A model generated the notes under the pieces. The model saw nothing but the letters and a program-made list of their open reading frames with translations. It ran no database searches and was not told the origin of the DNA. Of a stretch of 34,125 nucleotides of DNA, positions 7,360 through 19,332 are shown piece by piece. Each line of letters starts with the position of its first letter. Within the stretch, counting starts at the first letter, position 1. Source of the stretch: Psychrobacillus antarcticus (GTDB lineage: Bacteria; Bacillota; Bacilli; Bacillales_A; Planococcaceae); contig NZ_JAIZDB010000036.1 of assembly GCF_029533155.1 (NCBI RefSeq), positions 1 to 34,125 on the forward strand, written 5' to 3'. The translations under genes and the position numbers were made by a program.

Positions 7360-8397
7360 ATGAATTCGTTATTACAAGCTCAATTAAAGCTTTTGCCTGA
7401 GATGAGCATCTTGTTACAAAAAAGGTATCGAATACTCCAAACGATTCAATTGTCTCCAGGGTACGGTCGACGAGTAATTGGAGACCTTCTAGGATTATCA
7501 GAAAGAGAAACAAGAAAAGAATTAGACTTTTTACGCAATCAAGGATTTATCGAAATATCCAGAGATGGGGCAAGTATAACCTCTAGTGGAAATGATTTAT
7601 TGATGGAGCTTAAAGAAGTTGTACGAGAATGGTCTGGTAGATTGGAACTCGAACGAACACTTGCGAGTTATTTAAATATAAAAGAAGTGATAATTGTTCC
7701 GGGAGATGTAGATACTAATTCAAATACTGCATTGCTTCAGTCACAAGAAGCAGCTAAATATTTGGAAAGCATTTTATCGGATGAGTCAATAATTGCTGTT
7801 ACTGGTGGAACAACGATTGCTTCCATTTCAAATTACGTTAACCAAACGGATAAGTGGAAACGACTTTTATTTATAGCTGCAAGAGGTGGAGTAGGTAAGG
7901 ATGTTAGGTTTCAAGCCAATACAATAGCCTCCCTATTTGCCAATAAAATGAGTGGTTCTTATCGAACGTTATATATGCCTGATAGTTTGAGTGAGGAAGC
8001 ATACTCTGCGATGAAAAATGAGCCATTTATAAAAGAAATGATGGATTTCTATGAGCGAACTAATATTATCATTCACGGTATTGGGGATGCACTGGAGATG
8101 GCTAGCCGAAGAAATTCAAGTTTAGAAGAAATGCAACGCTTGAAAGAAATTGGTGCAGTTAGTGAAGCCTTTGGATATTACTTTAATAACCAAGGGGAAG
8201 CAGTACACAGAATTCGCACGATTGGGGTTCAACTAAAACAATTAGTAAATATGGAGCATCTTCTAGCTGTAGCTGGAGGCACTAAAAAAGCTAATGCTCT
8301 TTTATCATATTTTAAACAAGCACCAGCTCAAACGGTTTTAGTAACCGATGAAGGTGCAGCACAAGAAATGATGAAAATAATGGAACAAAACAACTAG
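7360..8397 (+). CDS. cggR: Central glycolytic genes regulator CggR (SorC family)
   Basis: 345 residues from the ATG at 7360. I prefer this to the ATG at 7351 because MNSLLQAQLKLLPEM aligns with the known Bacillus CggR start. The N-terminal winged helix (about 30-70, GRRVIGDLLGLSERETRKEL) binds DNA, and the remaining SorC-type sugar-binding domain (VTGGTTIASISNYVNQ, GIGDALEMASRR, GGTKKANALLSYF) binds phosphorylated sugars. In Bacillus, CggR represses its own operon in the absence of sugar and is relieved by fructose-1,6-bisphosphate. The matching operator lies directly upstream and gapA follows after 12 bases. Confidence 0.95.
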   Translation: MNSLLQAQLKLLPEMSILLQKRYRILQTIQLSPGYGRRVIGDLLGLSERETRKELDFLRNQGFIEISRDGASITSSGNDLLMELKEVVREWSGRLELERTLASYLNIKEVIIVPGDVDTNSNTALLQSQEAAKYLESILSDESIIAVTGGTTIASISNYVNQTDKWKRLLFIAARGGVGKDVRFQANTIASLFANKMSGSYRTLYMPDSLSEEAYSAMKNEPFIKEMMDFYERTNIIIHGIGDALEMASRRNSSLEEMQRLKEIGAVSEAFGYYFNNQGEAVHRIRTIGVQLKQLVNMEHLLAVAGGTKKANALLSYFKQAPAQTVLVTDEGAAQEMMKIMEQNN

Positions 8398-8409
8398 GAG
8401 GAATTTAAA

Positions 8410-9417
8410 ATGACAGTAAAATTAGCGATTAATGGTTTTGGACGTATTGGACGTAAAGTATTCAGAGAAGCTTTAGAACAAAAAGACTTAGAAGTAGTAG
8501 CAATCAATGATTTAACAGATGCGGCGATGCTAGCTCATTTATTGAAATATGATTCTGTTCATGGAATTTTCAATGCAGACGTTTCTTCTGAAGGAGATTA
8601 CCTTATTGTAAACGGTAAAAACATTCGTGTGTTCGCTGAAAAGGATCCTTCCGCATTACCTTGGAAAGAGCAACAAGTAGATATCGTAATTGAATGTACA
8701 GGGATTTTCAGCACAATTGAAAAAGCTGGTAAGCATATCGAAGCCGGTGCTAAAAAAGTTATCCTTTCTGCTCCAGCAAAAGATAATATGCCTACATTTG
8801 TGATGGGTGTTAATGCGGATCAATACAATCCTGCAACAGACCACGTAGTATCAAATGCATCATGTACTACTAACTGTTTAGCGCCAGTAGCAAAAGTATT
8901 ACAAGATCAATTCGGTATTAAACGTGGAATGATGACAACTATTCACTCTTATACAAATGACCAACGCATTCTAGACTTGCCGCATAGCGATTACCGTCGT
9001 GCACGTGCAGCAGCAGAATCTATGATACCTACAACAACAGGAGCAGCTGCAGCAGTAGCTAAAGTTCTTCCAGTGTTGAAAGGGAAATTAGATGGTATGG
9101 CAGTTCGTGTACCAACTCCAAACGTTTCCATTGTTGACTTTGTTGCTGAATTAGACAAAAACGTTACAGTAGAAGAGTTGAATGCAGCACTTAAAAAAGC
9201 GTCTGAAAACGAATTAAAAGGAATTATGGATTATAACGAAATTCCATTAGTTTCTAGAGACTATAACGGAAATACAGCTTCATCTACAGTAGATGGTCTT
9301 TCTACAATGGTACTTGGAGATAATTTAGTAAAAGTATTAGCATGGTATGACAACGAATCAGGATATTCAGCTCGTTGTATCGACCTAGCATTACTTATGG
9401 CTAGTAAAGGACTATAA
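8410..9417 (+). CDS. gapA: Glyceraldehyde-3-phosphate dehydrogenase, glycolytic type
   Basis: 335 residues, AGGAGGAATTTAAA before the ATG. It oxidises and phosphorylates glyceraldehyde-3-phosphate to 1,3-bisphosphoglycerate with NAD+. The Rossmann motif INGFGRIGR is at residues 7-15, and an Asp after the second strand (INDL) indicates NAD+ preference. The catalytic Cys152 lies in SNASCTTNC. IHSYTNDQ supplies the catalytic His, and WYDNESGYS closes the domain. Full length and intact. Its place behind cggR marks it as the glycolytic GapA rather than gluconeogenic GapB. A hairpin and a full terminator separate it from pgk, so it may be expressed far above the rest. Confidence 0.97.
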   Translation: MTVKLAINGFGRIGRKVFREALEQKDLEVVAINDLTDAAMLAHLLKYDSVHGIFNADVSSEGDYLIVNGKNIRVFAEKDPSALPWKEQQVDIVIECTGIFSTIEKAGKHIEAGAKKVILSAPAKDNMPTFVMGVNADQYNPATDHVVSNASCTTNCLAPVAKVLQDQFGIKRGMMTTIHSYTNDQRILDLPHSDYRRARAAAESMIPTTTGAAAAVAKVLPVLKGKLDGMAVRVPTPNVSIVDFVAELDKNVTVEELNAALKKASENELKGIMDYNEIPLVSRDYNGNTASSTVDGLSTMVLGDNLVKVLAWYDNESGYSARCIDLALLMASKGL

Positions 9418-9445
9418 GGTTTTCGTATTTGACTACGAAAAACAC
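9418..9445 (+). other. Hairpin at the 3' end of the gapA message
   Basis: GGTTTTCGTA and TACGAAAAAC pair around TTTGAC directly after the gapA stop. There is no T tract, so it is more likely an RNA-stabilising or processing structure than a terminator. Confidence 0.5.
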
Positions 9446-9506
9446 ATAAGTTGAATGTGATTTTACGTGGCAAATCGATAGTATTACCTCTATAATGAAA
9501 GAGGGT

Positions 9507-9541
9507 AAAGGAGCCAGGGATTACCCCTAGCTCCTTTTTTT
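9507..9541 (+). terminator. Rho-independent terminator between gapA and pgk
   Basis: AAAGGAGC with CAGGG pairs with CCCCT and GCTCCTTT around ATTA, followed by a run of Ts. It should end most cggR-gapA transcripts and uncouple gapA from pgk-tpiA-gpmI-eno. Confidence 0.85.
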
Positions 9542-9557
9542 AGCAGAATATCTGTCT

Positions 9558-9667
9558 AGCTCCGGCACCTAGCACCTCGAGACGTTTCAGAATGACGGAT
9601 AAAGGCAAAAGACGCCTTTACCGTCATTCTTCCAACGCTTCTCAGTGCTTGAATAGGCGCCTGCGCT
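9558..9667. repeat. Long imperfect palindromic intergenic repeat (about 110 bp)
   Basis: The arms start AGCTCCGGCACCTAG and end in the complement of AGCGCAGGCGCCTA. The centre is a strong hairpin, AGAATGACGG and CCGTCATTCT enclosing AAAGGC and GCCTTT. From memory, elements with these GCTCC...GCGCCTGCGC ends are dispersed through many Bacillales genomes. It ends 13 bases before the pgk ribosome site, inside an operon. Confidence 0.7.
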
Positions 9668-9693
9668 TTTCAAAAAATAAGGAGGCTTATCTC

Positions 9694-10878
9694 ATGAAGG
9701 TAAAACAAACAATGAGCGATGTGGCTTTACAAGGAAAACGTGTGTTTTGTCGTGTAGACTTCAACGTGCCAATGGAAGATGGGACTATTACGGATGATAC
9801 AAGAATTCGTGCAGCACTACCAACGATCAATTATTTAATCGAACAGGGTGCGAAAGTGATTCTAGCAAGCCATATGGGACGACCTAAAGGTGAAGTGAAG
9901 GAAGATTTACGTTTGACTAAGGTTGGAGAGCATTTAGCAAAACTTTTGGATAAGCCAGTAAAAAAATTAGAGGAATCCATCGGAGAATCTGTAGAGCATA
10001 CAGTTTCAGAAATGAAAGACGGAGACATTGTTCTATTGGAAAATGTCCGTTTCCATGCCGGTGAGGAAAAAAATGATGCAGAGCTTGCAAAATCCTTTGC
10101 AAAGCTTGCAGATGTCTTTGTAAATGATGCATTTGGTGCTGCGCATCGTGCACATGCTACGACAGAAGGTATCGCAAAACTACTTCCAGCTGTGTCAGGG
10201 CTTTTAATGCAAAAAGAGTTAGATGTATTAGGCAAAGCGTTAGCGGAGCCAGAGCGTCCATTTACTGCCATTATCGGTGGGGCAAAAGTAAAGGATAAAA
10301 TCGGTGTGATCGATCATTTATTAGACAAAGTAGATAATATTATCATAGGTGGTGGCTTGTCGTATACATTTACGAAGGCGCAAGGCCATGAGATTGGAAC
10401 ATCTCTACTAGAAGAAGATAAAATCGAACTTGCGAGAGGCTTTATTGAAAAAGCAAAGGAAAAAGGTGTTTCTTTCTATTTGCCAGTTGATGTAGTAGTG
10501 GCGGATGAATTTTCAAAGGATGCTAATACAAAAGTTGTAAATATAACTGAGATCCCTTCTGATTGGATGGGATTAGATATTGGTCCAAAAACAAGAGAAC
10601 TTTACGCGGATGTTATTAAAAATAGTAAGTTAATTATTTGGAATGGCCCTATGGGAGTATTCGAAATGGATGCTTTTGCAGAAGGTACAAAAGCTGTAGC
10701 AAATGCCATGGCTGAAACAGCTGGCTATACGATTATCGGAGGCGGCGATTCTGCAGCTGCTGTAGAAAAGTTCGACGTTGGCGAGAAGATGGATCATATT
10801 TCGACTGGTGGCGGTGCTTCCTTAGAGTTTATGGAAGGCAAGGATTTACCAGGAGTTTCTGCTTTAAACGATAAGTAA
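9694..10878 (+). CDS. pgk: Phosphoglycerate kinase
   Basis: 394 residues. The ATG at 9694 follows AAGGAGGCTTATCTC and gives [20 protein letters not shown], which aligns with known Pgk starts; the frame is open further upstream only through the palindromic repeat. It transfers phosphate from 1,3-bisphosphoglycerate to [12 protein letters not shown] (about residues 20-28) and [12 protein letters not shown] bind substrate; [27 protein letters not shown] and the C-terminal [16 protein letters not shown] are diagnostic nucleotide-domain motifs. It heads the second transcriptional section of the glycolytic operon and is followed by tpiA after 15 bases. Confidence 0.97.
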   Translation: MKVKQTMSDVALQGKRVFCRVDFNVPMEDGTITDDTRIRAALPTINYLIEQGAKVILASHMGRPKGEVKEDLRLTKVGEHLAKLLDKPVKKLEESIGESVEHTVSEMKDGDIVLLENVRFHAGEEKNDAELAKSFAKLADVFVNDAFGAAHRAHATTEGIAKLLPAVSGLLMQKELDVLGKALAEPERPFTAIIGGAKVKDKIGVIDHLLDKVDNIIIGGGLSYTFTKAQGHEIGTSLLEEDKIELARGFIEKAKEKGVSFYLPVDVVVADEFSKDANTKVVNITEIPSDWMGLDIGPKTRELYADVIKNSKLIIWNGPMGVFEMDAFAEGTKAVANAMAETAGYTIIGGGDSAAAVEKFDVGEKMDHISTGGGASLEFMEGKDLPGVSALNDK

Positions 10879-10893
10879 TGGAGGAGATGTCAT

Positions 10894-11647
10894 ATGCGTA
10901 AACCAGTAATAGCAGGGAATTGGAAGATGTATAAAACACTTGCGGAGGCAAAGGAATTTGCACTTCAGTTAAAAGAACAGCAAGTGGATAGCACAAAGGT
11001 TGATGCAGTAATCTGTGCTCCAGCGCTATTTTTAGATCAGCTTGTTCAAGCGACAAAAGGTTCTTTCGTTTCTATAGGTGCACAAACGATGCACGAGGAC
11101 AACGAGGGAGCATTCACTGGTGAAGTTAGTGGTCATCAGCTGCAGGACCTAGGAGTAGAATATGTTGTAATTGGTCACTCTGAACGCCGTCAATATTTCA
11201 ATGAAACTGATGAAGCTGTCAATAATAAAGTAAAATCTGCTTTTGCAAATAAACTAACACCAATTATTTGTGTAGGTGAAACATTAGAACAGCGTGAAAA
11301 AAATGAAACTGAAACGATCGTTTCCAACCAAGTAATGGCAGCAATTGAAGGATTAACAGAGGAACAACTAATCCATTCCATTATTGCGTATGAACCTATT
11401 TGGGCGATTGGAACTGGCAAAACGGCTACTGCAGATGATGCAAATGACGTATGCCAAGCCATTCGTGAAACTATTCTAGATGGGTACGGAGAAGAAGTGG
11501 CGAGTAGTGTACGCATCCAATACGGCGGTAGTGTGAAACCGGAAAATATTGTAGAGCTTCTTTCTAAGGAGCATATTGACGGTGCGCTAGTAGGAGGAGC
11601 AAGCTTACAAGTAGATTCTTTTGTAAAATTATTGGAGGCTGGTGCAA

Positions 11648-11655
<8 letters not shown>
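10894..11655 (+). CDS. tpiA: Triose-phosphate isomerase
   Basis: 253 residues, TGGAGGAGATGTCAT before the ATG. It interconverts dihydroxyacetone phosphate and glyceraldehyde-3-phosphate. All catalytic residues are visible: Asn and Lys in AGNWKMYK (residues 7-14), His in [11 protein letters not shown] and Glu in [20 protein letters not shown] and GALVGGASL form the phosphate-binding end of the barrel. Its last codons overlap the gpmI start, indicating translational coupling. Confidence 0.97.
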
Positions 11656-14484
<2,829 letters not shown>

Positions 14485-14490
14485 TGAAAC

Positions 14491-14524
14491 AAAGCAGTTA
14501 GCGAAAGTTGCTAACTGCTTTTTA
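14491..14524 (+). terminator. Rho-independent terminator of the glycolytic operon
   Basis: AAGCAGTTAGC and GCTAACTGCTT pair around GAAAGTT and are followed by Ts, seven bases after the eno stop. Confidence 0.9.
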
Positions 14525-14535
14525 ATTGATAAATA

Positions 14536-14583
14536 GGAAACACCACTTATTCCTTATAAAAAGGAGGAAGTGGTGTTTTATTA
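14536..14583 (-). terminator. Terminator-like hairpin serving the convergent glycerate genes
   Basis: AAACACCACTT and AAGTGGTGTTT form an 11-bp stem around a 19-base loop, directly after the permease stop on the minus strand; A/T tracts on both sides allow use in either direction. Confidence 0.65.
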
Positions 14584-14584
14584 T

Positions 14585-15937
14585 TTATACAAATATCAAC
14601 CAAAGGAGCATAGTGACAATAATTGTTGTAACACCTTGTAGTAAGGTAGCCATTGTTTGTGCCTTGTATGCATCAGTTACTTTCATTCCACTAAATTGTG
14701 TAACTACCCAGAAGTAGCTGTCATTTACATGGCTGACTGTCATTGCACCTGCTCCTATAGCCATAACCACTAATGCTAATGGCAGTGCTCCTTCAATACC
14801 TAATGTAGGCAGCATTGGAGCTATAAGCGAAGATGTTATAACGAGTGAAGCTGTAGAAGACCCTTGCGCCGTTTTAAGTGCCGCTGCTATTAAAAACGGT
14901 ACTAATAGGAATAATGCTCCTGTTGATAGAGCACCTAAATCCATCTTTTGCAAAAGCTCGGCAACACCAGAATTCTTGATGACTGTACCGAATGATCCAC
15001 CAGCACCTGTTATTAATAGAATTGGGGCTGCTTCTTTTAACGCATCACCAATCCAGCCAGACAATGTTTTTTCACTAATTTCGGGCAATAATAAGAAGGC
15101 TGAAAATACACCCAATATTAACGCAACAGTTGGTGCGCCTAAGAATTGTAAGAAATGTGTAAAGCCTGATTCGCTACCTGTTAAAGCAGCGACTGAACCA
15201 ATTCCGATCAGCGCTATAGGTAAAACGATTGGAAGGAATGATTTGAATGTGGATGGCATTTTACCAAATGATTTGATAATTTCATCATAGTCAAGTGCCT
15301 CTTCCTGATCCGCTTCTACATCAATTTTTGTCCCTACTTTTACCGCCCAAATATAGCCTACTATAACTGCAGGAATTGCTACAAATAGGCCAACTAAAAT
15401 GATTGTTCCTAAATAGTCTGAAGCTCCGATATTACCAGCGGCCGCTATTGGCCCTGGAGTTGGTGGAACTAATGTATGTGTCGCATATAACCCAGTTGAT
15501 AAAGCGACAGCCATTGAAGCAACTTTTACTTTGGAACGCTTCGCTAAAGACTTCATTAAACTCGATAGAATAATAAATCCAGAATCACAAAATACAGGAA
15601 TTGACACGATATATCCGATAATTGACATGGCAAGTTGTGGGCGTTTTTCACCTAAAACTCGAAGTACAACCTCTGCCATACGATAAGCAGCACCGGATTT
15701 TTCTAAAATAACGCCTATAATTGTACCTGCAACGATGACAATACCGATATTCGTCATCAGTCCACCGAAACCAGTATTTACATTTTCGACTACTGTAAGT
15801 AATGGCATCCCTGAAGCAATACCCACGAAAAAGGCACTAATCAGTAATGCTAAAAATGGGTGAAGCTTGAACACAGCCGTTAAGACTACAACTAAGATGA
15901 CTCCAATTAATATGACTAAAAGTAACACATGACACAC
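14585..15937 (-). CDS. GntP-family proton symporter, probable glycerate (or gluconate) permease
   Basis: 450 residues, GGGGTG before the ATG at 15937. The protein is almost wholly hydrophobic, with about 12-14 membrane helices. GntP family signatures include VFKLHPFLALLISAFFVGIA near the start, GIVIVAGTIIGVILEKSGAA, VSIPVFCDSGFIILSSLMKS, THTLVPPTPGPIAAAG and the C-terminal VSHVNDSYFWVV. The family imports gluconate and related acids with protons. The adjoining glycerate kinase, only six bases upstream in the same operon, points to D-glycerate as the substrate here; gluconate is less likely because no gluconokinase is near. Confidence 0.9.
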   Translation of the reverse strand: MCHVLLLVILIGVILVVVLTAVFKLHPFLALLISAFFVGIASGMPLLTVVENVNTGFGGLMTNIGIVIVAGTIIGVILEKSGAAYRMAEVVLRVLGEKRPQLAMSIIGYIVSIPVFCDSGFIILSSLMKSLAKRSKVKVASMAVALSTGLYATHTLVPPTPGPIAAAGNIGASDYLGTIILVGLFVAIPAVIVGYIWAVKVGTKIDVEADQEEALDYDEIIKSFGKMPSTFKSFLPIVLPIALIGIGSVAALTGSESGFTHFLQFLGAPTVALILGVFSAFLLLPEISEKTLSGWIGDALKEAAPILLITGAGGSFGTVIKNSGVAELLQKMDLGALSTGALFLLVPFLIAAALKTAQGSSTASLVITSSLIAPMLPTLGIEGALPLALVVMAIGAGAMTVSHVNDSYFWVVTQFSGMKVTDAYKAQTMATLLQGVTTIIVTMLLWLIFV

Positions 15938-15943
15938 CCCTTT

Positions 15944-17074
15944 TTATTTTTGTAATAACTTAAACATGGTTTCTTTTGTTCTAATCCCTAAATAATGTTC
16001 CGCATGTTCAATCGACTCCTGTTGCGAAACAGAGTCATCCGTAACACTAACTAATAAATCGAAATAAGAAGATAATGCCAAAATACTATCTGACGCTATG
16101 AGCCCGGATATTAAAATGACTGCGATATTCTTAGCTTTAGCTACACTCGCAATGCCCATTGGCGCTTTTCCAGAAAGGGTTTGAAGATCAGATTTCCCCT
16201 CCCCCGTAATAATAAAATCTGCATACTCGATTTCTTGATGAAAATTAACAGCTTCCATGATAACTTCAATACCAGGTTTTAATGTGACTGGAAAAAACGC
16301 TAAAAATGCACCTCCAAGTCCGCCTGCTGCCCCTGCCCCTGGACGATTATGAAGGGCTATCCCTGTTAAGCTCTCTATCTTATTTGCTAGGTTTGCTAGA
16401 TTTCTATCTATTGATGCCACCTGCTCAGGTGTAACGCCTTTTTGAGGTCCGAAAATAGCTGTAGCTCCATTTGGCCCTATTAAAGGATTATCTACATCGC
16501 ATGCAATAACGAAGTGAGAATCTGCTATACGCAAGTCGAATTCAGTTGCATCAATTTCATGAAGTGACTGCAGTGATTCTGCCCCCTGAGATATTTCTTC
16601 TCCAACTCCATTACGAAATTTCATCCCAAGCGCTCTCAACATTCCAGTGCCGCCATCATTCGTAGCACTTCCTCCAATGCCAATAACAAATTTTCGATAT
16701 CCTTCGTCTAATGCATGTCGGATTAACTCACCTGTCCCAAAAGTAGATGCGATAAGCGGATTTCTTTCATGGTCTAATAAAAGAGTTAGCCCCGATGCTT
16801 TAGCCATCTCAATGACGCATGTTTCCCCGTCTCCAAGAATTCCGTACTCCACCCGAATAGAACGCCCAATTGGATCCTTTACCTCCACCAAAACTAGTTT
16901 TCCTTTTGTTGCAGAGATAAGTGGCTCTAAAGTTCCTTCCCCTCCATCTGCAACAGGTAGTAGTACAGTTTCAATTGTTGAATCGAATTCCTTTATACTT
17001 CTAACTATTACCTGCCCAGCCTCTGTTGCTGTTAATGATCCTTTAAAAGAATCAGGACTGACAACGATTTTCAC
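15944..17074 (-). CDS. glxK: Glycerate kinase (GarK/GlxK type)
   Basis: 376 residues. I place the start at the GTG at 17074, seven bases after GGAGG, giving VKIVVSPDSFKGSLTATEAG, the usual N-terminus; the ATG at 17092 lies upstream of that site. The enzyme phosphorylates D-glycerate to a phosphoglycerate, feeding lower glycolysis, whose genes lie immediately beside it. Diagnostic segments are PVADGGEGTLEPL, IEMAKASGL, IGIGGSATNDGGTGMLRALG, GAAGGLGGAF and TGEGKSDLQTLSGKAP. It is the first gene of an operon with the permease and is divergent from the cdaR-type regulator. Confidence 0.93.
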   Translation of the reverse strand: MKIVVSPDSFKGSLTATEAGQVIVRSIKEFDSTIETVLLPVADGGEGTLEPLISATKGKLVLVEVKDPIGRSIRVEYGILGDGETCVIEMAKASGLTLLLDHERNPLIASTFGTGELIRHALDEGYRKFVIGIGGSATNDGGTGMLRALGMKFRNGVGEEISQGAESLQSLHEIDATEFDLRIADSHFVIACDVDNPLIGPNGATAIFGPQKGVTPEQVASIDRNLANLANKIESLTGIALHNRPGAGAAGGLGGAFLAFFPVTLKPGIEVIMEAVNFHQEIEYADFIITGEGKSDLQTLSGKAPMGIASVAKAKNIAVILISGLIASDSILALSSYFDLLVSVTDDSVSQQESIEHAEHYLGIRTKETMFKLLQK

Positions 17075-17137
17075 TATAATACCTCCATTCAATAAAGCGC
17101 TTACATAGAATTATAGTGATAGTTTAAAGGAAATACA

Positions 17138-17154
17138 TTATACTTAGTGTATAA
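17138..17154. promoter_or_regulatory. Palindrome in the glxK-cdaR divergent intergenic region
   Basis: TTATAC-TTAGT-GTATAA is a perfect 6-bp inverted repeat, central to the 130-base gap between the divergent genes. It is a candidate operator for the adjacent CdaR-type regulator or part of the divergent promoters. Confidence 0.45.
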
Positions 17155-17204
17155 ATTATCTGTATTATAACAGTGCGTTTTTTATACTTCCTGGAGGTTC
17201 TACT

Positions 17205-18284
17205 ATGATTACAAAACAGCTTGCCGAACAAATTGTTGATCAAACAATGTTGCGACTTCAACGTAATATTAACGTTATGCAAACAAACGGTATGATCTTA
17301 GCTTCGGGTGACCTATTGCGCGTCGAAAGTATTCATGAAGGTGCTTTAATAGTTGCTCAAACGAAAAAGCCCTTTTGGATTACAGAACAGAACAAACATT
17401 TATATCCAAAGACAAAGCCTGGTATAAATTTACCTATTCTCTATCAAAATGATTTGGTAGGGGTCATAGGCATCACAGGAGATCCTGAACAAATAGAAGA
17501 AATTGCTACGCTCGTACAACTTACAACCGAAATGATGGTTCATCAAGCACTGATTGTATCGGAACGAGATTGGAAACGAAAAATGCAAGAGATGATTTTT
17601 CTAGAGCTAATGAACAACCAAGTCATACAAAAGGTTATGTTCGAAAGAATGACAAAGATAGGTTTTTCACTGAAACCTCCCTTTTACGCATGGGTTATTG
17701 AACTTAATCCAGAATCAATTTCATATCAAACTATTGTGCAAGACCTGGAACATTTTTTTCAAAACGACTCGATCATACTAGGACACTATCAACTGCACGA
17801 ACATTTTATCCTTATTTCCGAGATGGAAGAAAAAGAAATGAAAAAGAAATTAACTATGCTATGCCCTAAGTTGAAAAAGTATAAAACCCTTCGAATAGGG
17901 GTCGGGCAAGTGGTAGAAACACTTGATAGTATTCACTACGCCTATGAAACTGCGAAGGTAGCTTTACAATACGGTGACCCGAAAAAAGTTATCGTGTATT
18001 TTGAAGACGTTGAACTATATTCTTTATTCAAAAAGAGAGATTCATCTGAGGTGCAGCACTTTACGAACCGTATGTTAAAAGGATTAAATGAAAAGCTACT
18101 TCATACATTACAAGAGTATTTCAACTGCAACCAACAGCTTGCAGTATGTGCGGAGACATTAGAAATTCATAGACATACCTTGACCTATCGTTTAAACAAG
18201 ATATGTGAAATAACCGGTTATAATCCATCCGTTCTACAGGATGCTATAACCTTACAAATTGCATTATGGTTAAAGAAGGATTGA
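17205..18284 (+). CDS. cdaR: CdaR-family (sugar diacid type) transcriptional regulator
   Basis: 359 residues, TGGAGG before the ATG. The N-terminal diacid-recognition domain (about 1-135: ITKQLAEQIVDQTMLRLQRN, NVMQTNGMILASGD, YQNDLVGVIGITGDPEQIE) senses the inducer. A GGDEF-like linker region follows (RIGVGQVVETLDSIHYAYET), then the PucR/CdaR C-terminal helix-turn-helix (about 310-355: CAETLEIHRHTLTYRLNKI). In Escherichia coli, CdaR activates glycerate/glucarate uptake genes. The divergent position next to the permease and kinase supports glycerate control. The symbol is by family; the inducer is inferred. Confidence 0.88.
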   Translation: MITKQLAEQIVDQTMLRLQRNINVMQTNGMILASGDLLRVESIHEGALIVAQTKKPFWITEQNKHLYPKTKPGINLPILYQNDLVGVIGITGDPEQIEEIATLVQLTTEMMVHQALIVSERDWKRKMQEMIFLELMNNQVIQKVMFERMTKIGFSLKPPFYAWVIELNPESISYQTIVQDLEHFFQNDSIILGHYQLHEHFILISEMEEKEMKKKLTMLCPKLKKYKTLRIGVGQVVETLDSIHYAYETAKVALQYGDPKKVIVYFEDVELYSLFKKRDSSEVQHFTNRMLKGLNEKLLHTLQEYFNCNQQLAVCAETLEIHRHTLTYRLNKICEITGYNPSVLQDAITLQIALWLKKD

Positions 18285-18455
18285 ATATTTCACTAAGAAA
18301 AGTCGGGCAAGAAGATAGGACGACCTATGTAAATTCCTTTATACTGAATTTTTGATTTCTGGCATGCTCACTTCTTTACCTAAATAAAAACCCAAGCTCT
18401 TAGGGGTTATTGAGGAACGCAAGTAACTGTCATTCCAAAGCAGGTAAAAAATCTT

Positions 18456-18500
18456 CTATCGTAAAATATCTAGATTTTCAAACTAAATATTTTACGATAG
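18456..18500. other. Long inverted repeat just upstream of the secG promoter
   Basis: CTATCGTAAAATAT and ATATTTTACGATAG are perfect 14-base complements separated by 17 bases. There is no T tract, so a terminator is doubtful; a protein-binding site is possible. It is the only notable feature, apart from the promoter, in the 285-base gap after the CdaR-type gene. Confidence 0.55.
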
Positions 18501-18501
18501 G

Positions 18502-18530
18502 TTGTCAATGTTCTTGTTTTTTGGTAAAAT
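18502..18530 (+). promoter_or_regulatory. Sigma-A-type promoter of secG
   Basis: TTGTCA, a 17-base spacer and TAAAAT lie 40 bases before the secG start, directly after the inverted repeat. Confidence 0.6.
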
Positions 18531-18569
18531 TATATATATTGTGAACGTTCTTATCAGGAGGTGGAATAA

Positions 18570-18803
18570 ATGCACGCATTATTAATGACTTTACTTGTCA
18601 TCGTAGCGATCGCATTAATCGTTGTTGTATTGTTACAATCAGGGAAAAGTGCTGGTCTATCAGGAGCCATCTCTGGTGGAGCTGAACAACTTTTTGGAAA
18701 ACAAAAAGCTCGAGGTATGGACTTAGTCTTACATAGAGTAACGATTGTACTAGCAACTCTATTTTTTATATTGACTATTGCCGTAACTAAATTTACATCC
18801 TAG
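18570..18803 (+). CDS. secG: Preprotein translocase subunit SecG
   Basis: 77 residues, CAGGAGGTGG before the ATG. Two membrane helices (about 3-22 and 54-73) flank the conserved loop [27 protein letters not shown], the SecG signature. It is the non-essential third subunit of the SecYEG channel. The order secG-est-rnr-smpB-ssrA is conserved in Bacillales. Confidence 0.96.
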   Translation: MHALLMTLLVIVAIALIVVVLLQSGKSAGLSGAISGGAEQLFGKQKARGMDLVLHRVTIVLATLFFILTIAVTKFTS

Positions 18804-18876
18804 TTTAATAATAGGATAATTTATTCTGGCGAGCGTATTATACACCAAAGCCTTTTTGATTATAAAACAGATGCGA

Positions 18877-18916
18877 ACCGCCTGACCGACTTCTGATTGG
18901 TTAGGCGTTTTCTTTT
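18877..18916 (+). terminator. Rho-independent terminator after secG
   Basis: CGCCTGACC and GGTTAGGCG pair around an 11-base loop and are followed by TTTTCTTTT. Confidence 0.8.
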
Positions 18917-18972
18917 AACTAAAATAGTTTATACATATTTCAATTGCTAATAAAAGTAGTTATAAAATTGTT

Positions 18973-19165
18973 GATTTCCGCTTCAGGCGGACGCTTTCCG
19001 TGGGCACGGCTTCAATCTCCTCGGGTCTACAGGATGTAGATCACGAAGGCGTTGCGATGGCGATGTGGCGTACTTAGCCTTTGTCCCTTGTGTACGTTCC
19101 TGTGGGGCTTTCAGCTCGCGCTATTCCCGCTGGAGTCGCCACCTTACGCTCAATTCAACGAGATC
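18973..19165. repeat. Large dispersed Bacillales intergenic repeat (about 190 bp)
   Basis: Starts GATTTCCGCTTCAGGCGGAC, continues through GGCACGGCTTCAATCTCCTC, and ends CAGCTCGCGCTATTCCCGCT then GGAGTCGCC. I recognise this as a repeat found many times in Bacillaceae/Planococcaceae chromosomes; its function is unknown to me. In this copy about 65 bases (TCTACAGGATGTAG... to ...TGTGTACG) sit in the middle where other copies are usually shorter. GC content is clearly above the surroundings. It fills much of the 529-base gap between secG and the esterase; I see no gene there. Confidence 0.7.
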
Positions 19166-19332
19166 TGCTTAATAACGAACGATTATATAAATATTTGTGT
19201 TTTATTCTTAAAATGAGTATTAATTACATTACATATGAAATATAAGGCATTATTCGGGCATAATAAGCTAATTAGTGAAATAATTAGTATGGTAAATAAT
19301 GCATAAGTTTATTATTGATGGAGGTTTTACAT

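Noticed and set aside
9831-10271. Antisense open frame across pgk
   Set aside because: It is Ser/Ala-rich, mirrors the codon use of pgk and has no ribosome site; similar long antisense frames over rnr, tpiA and glxK were dropped for the same reason.
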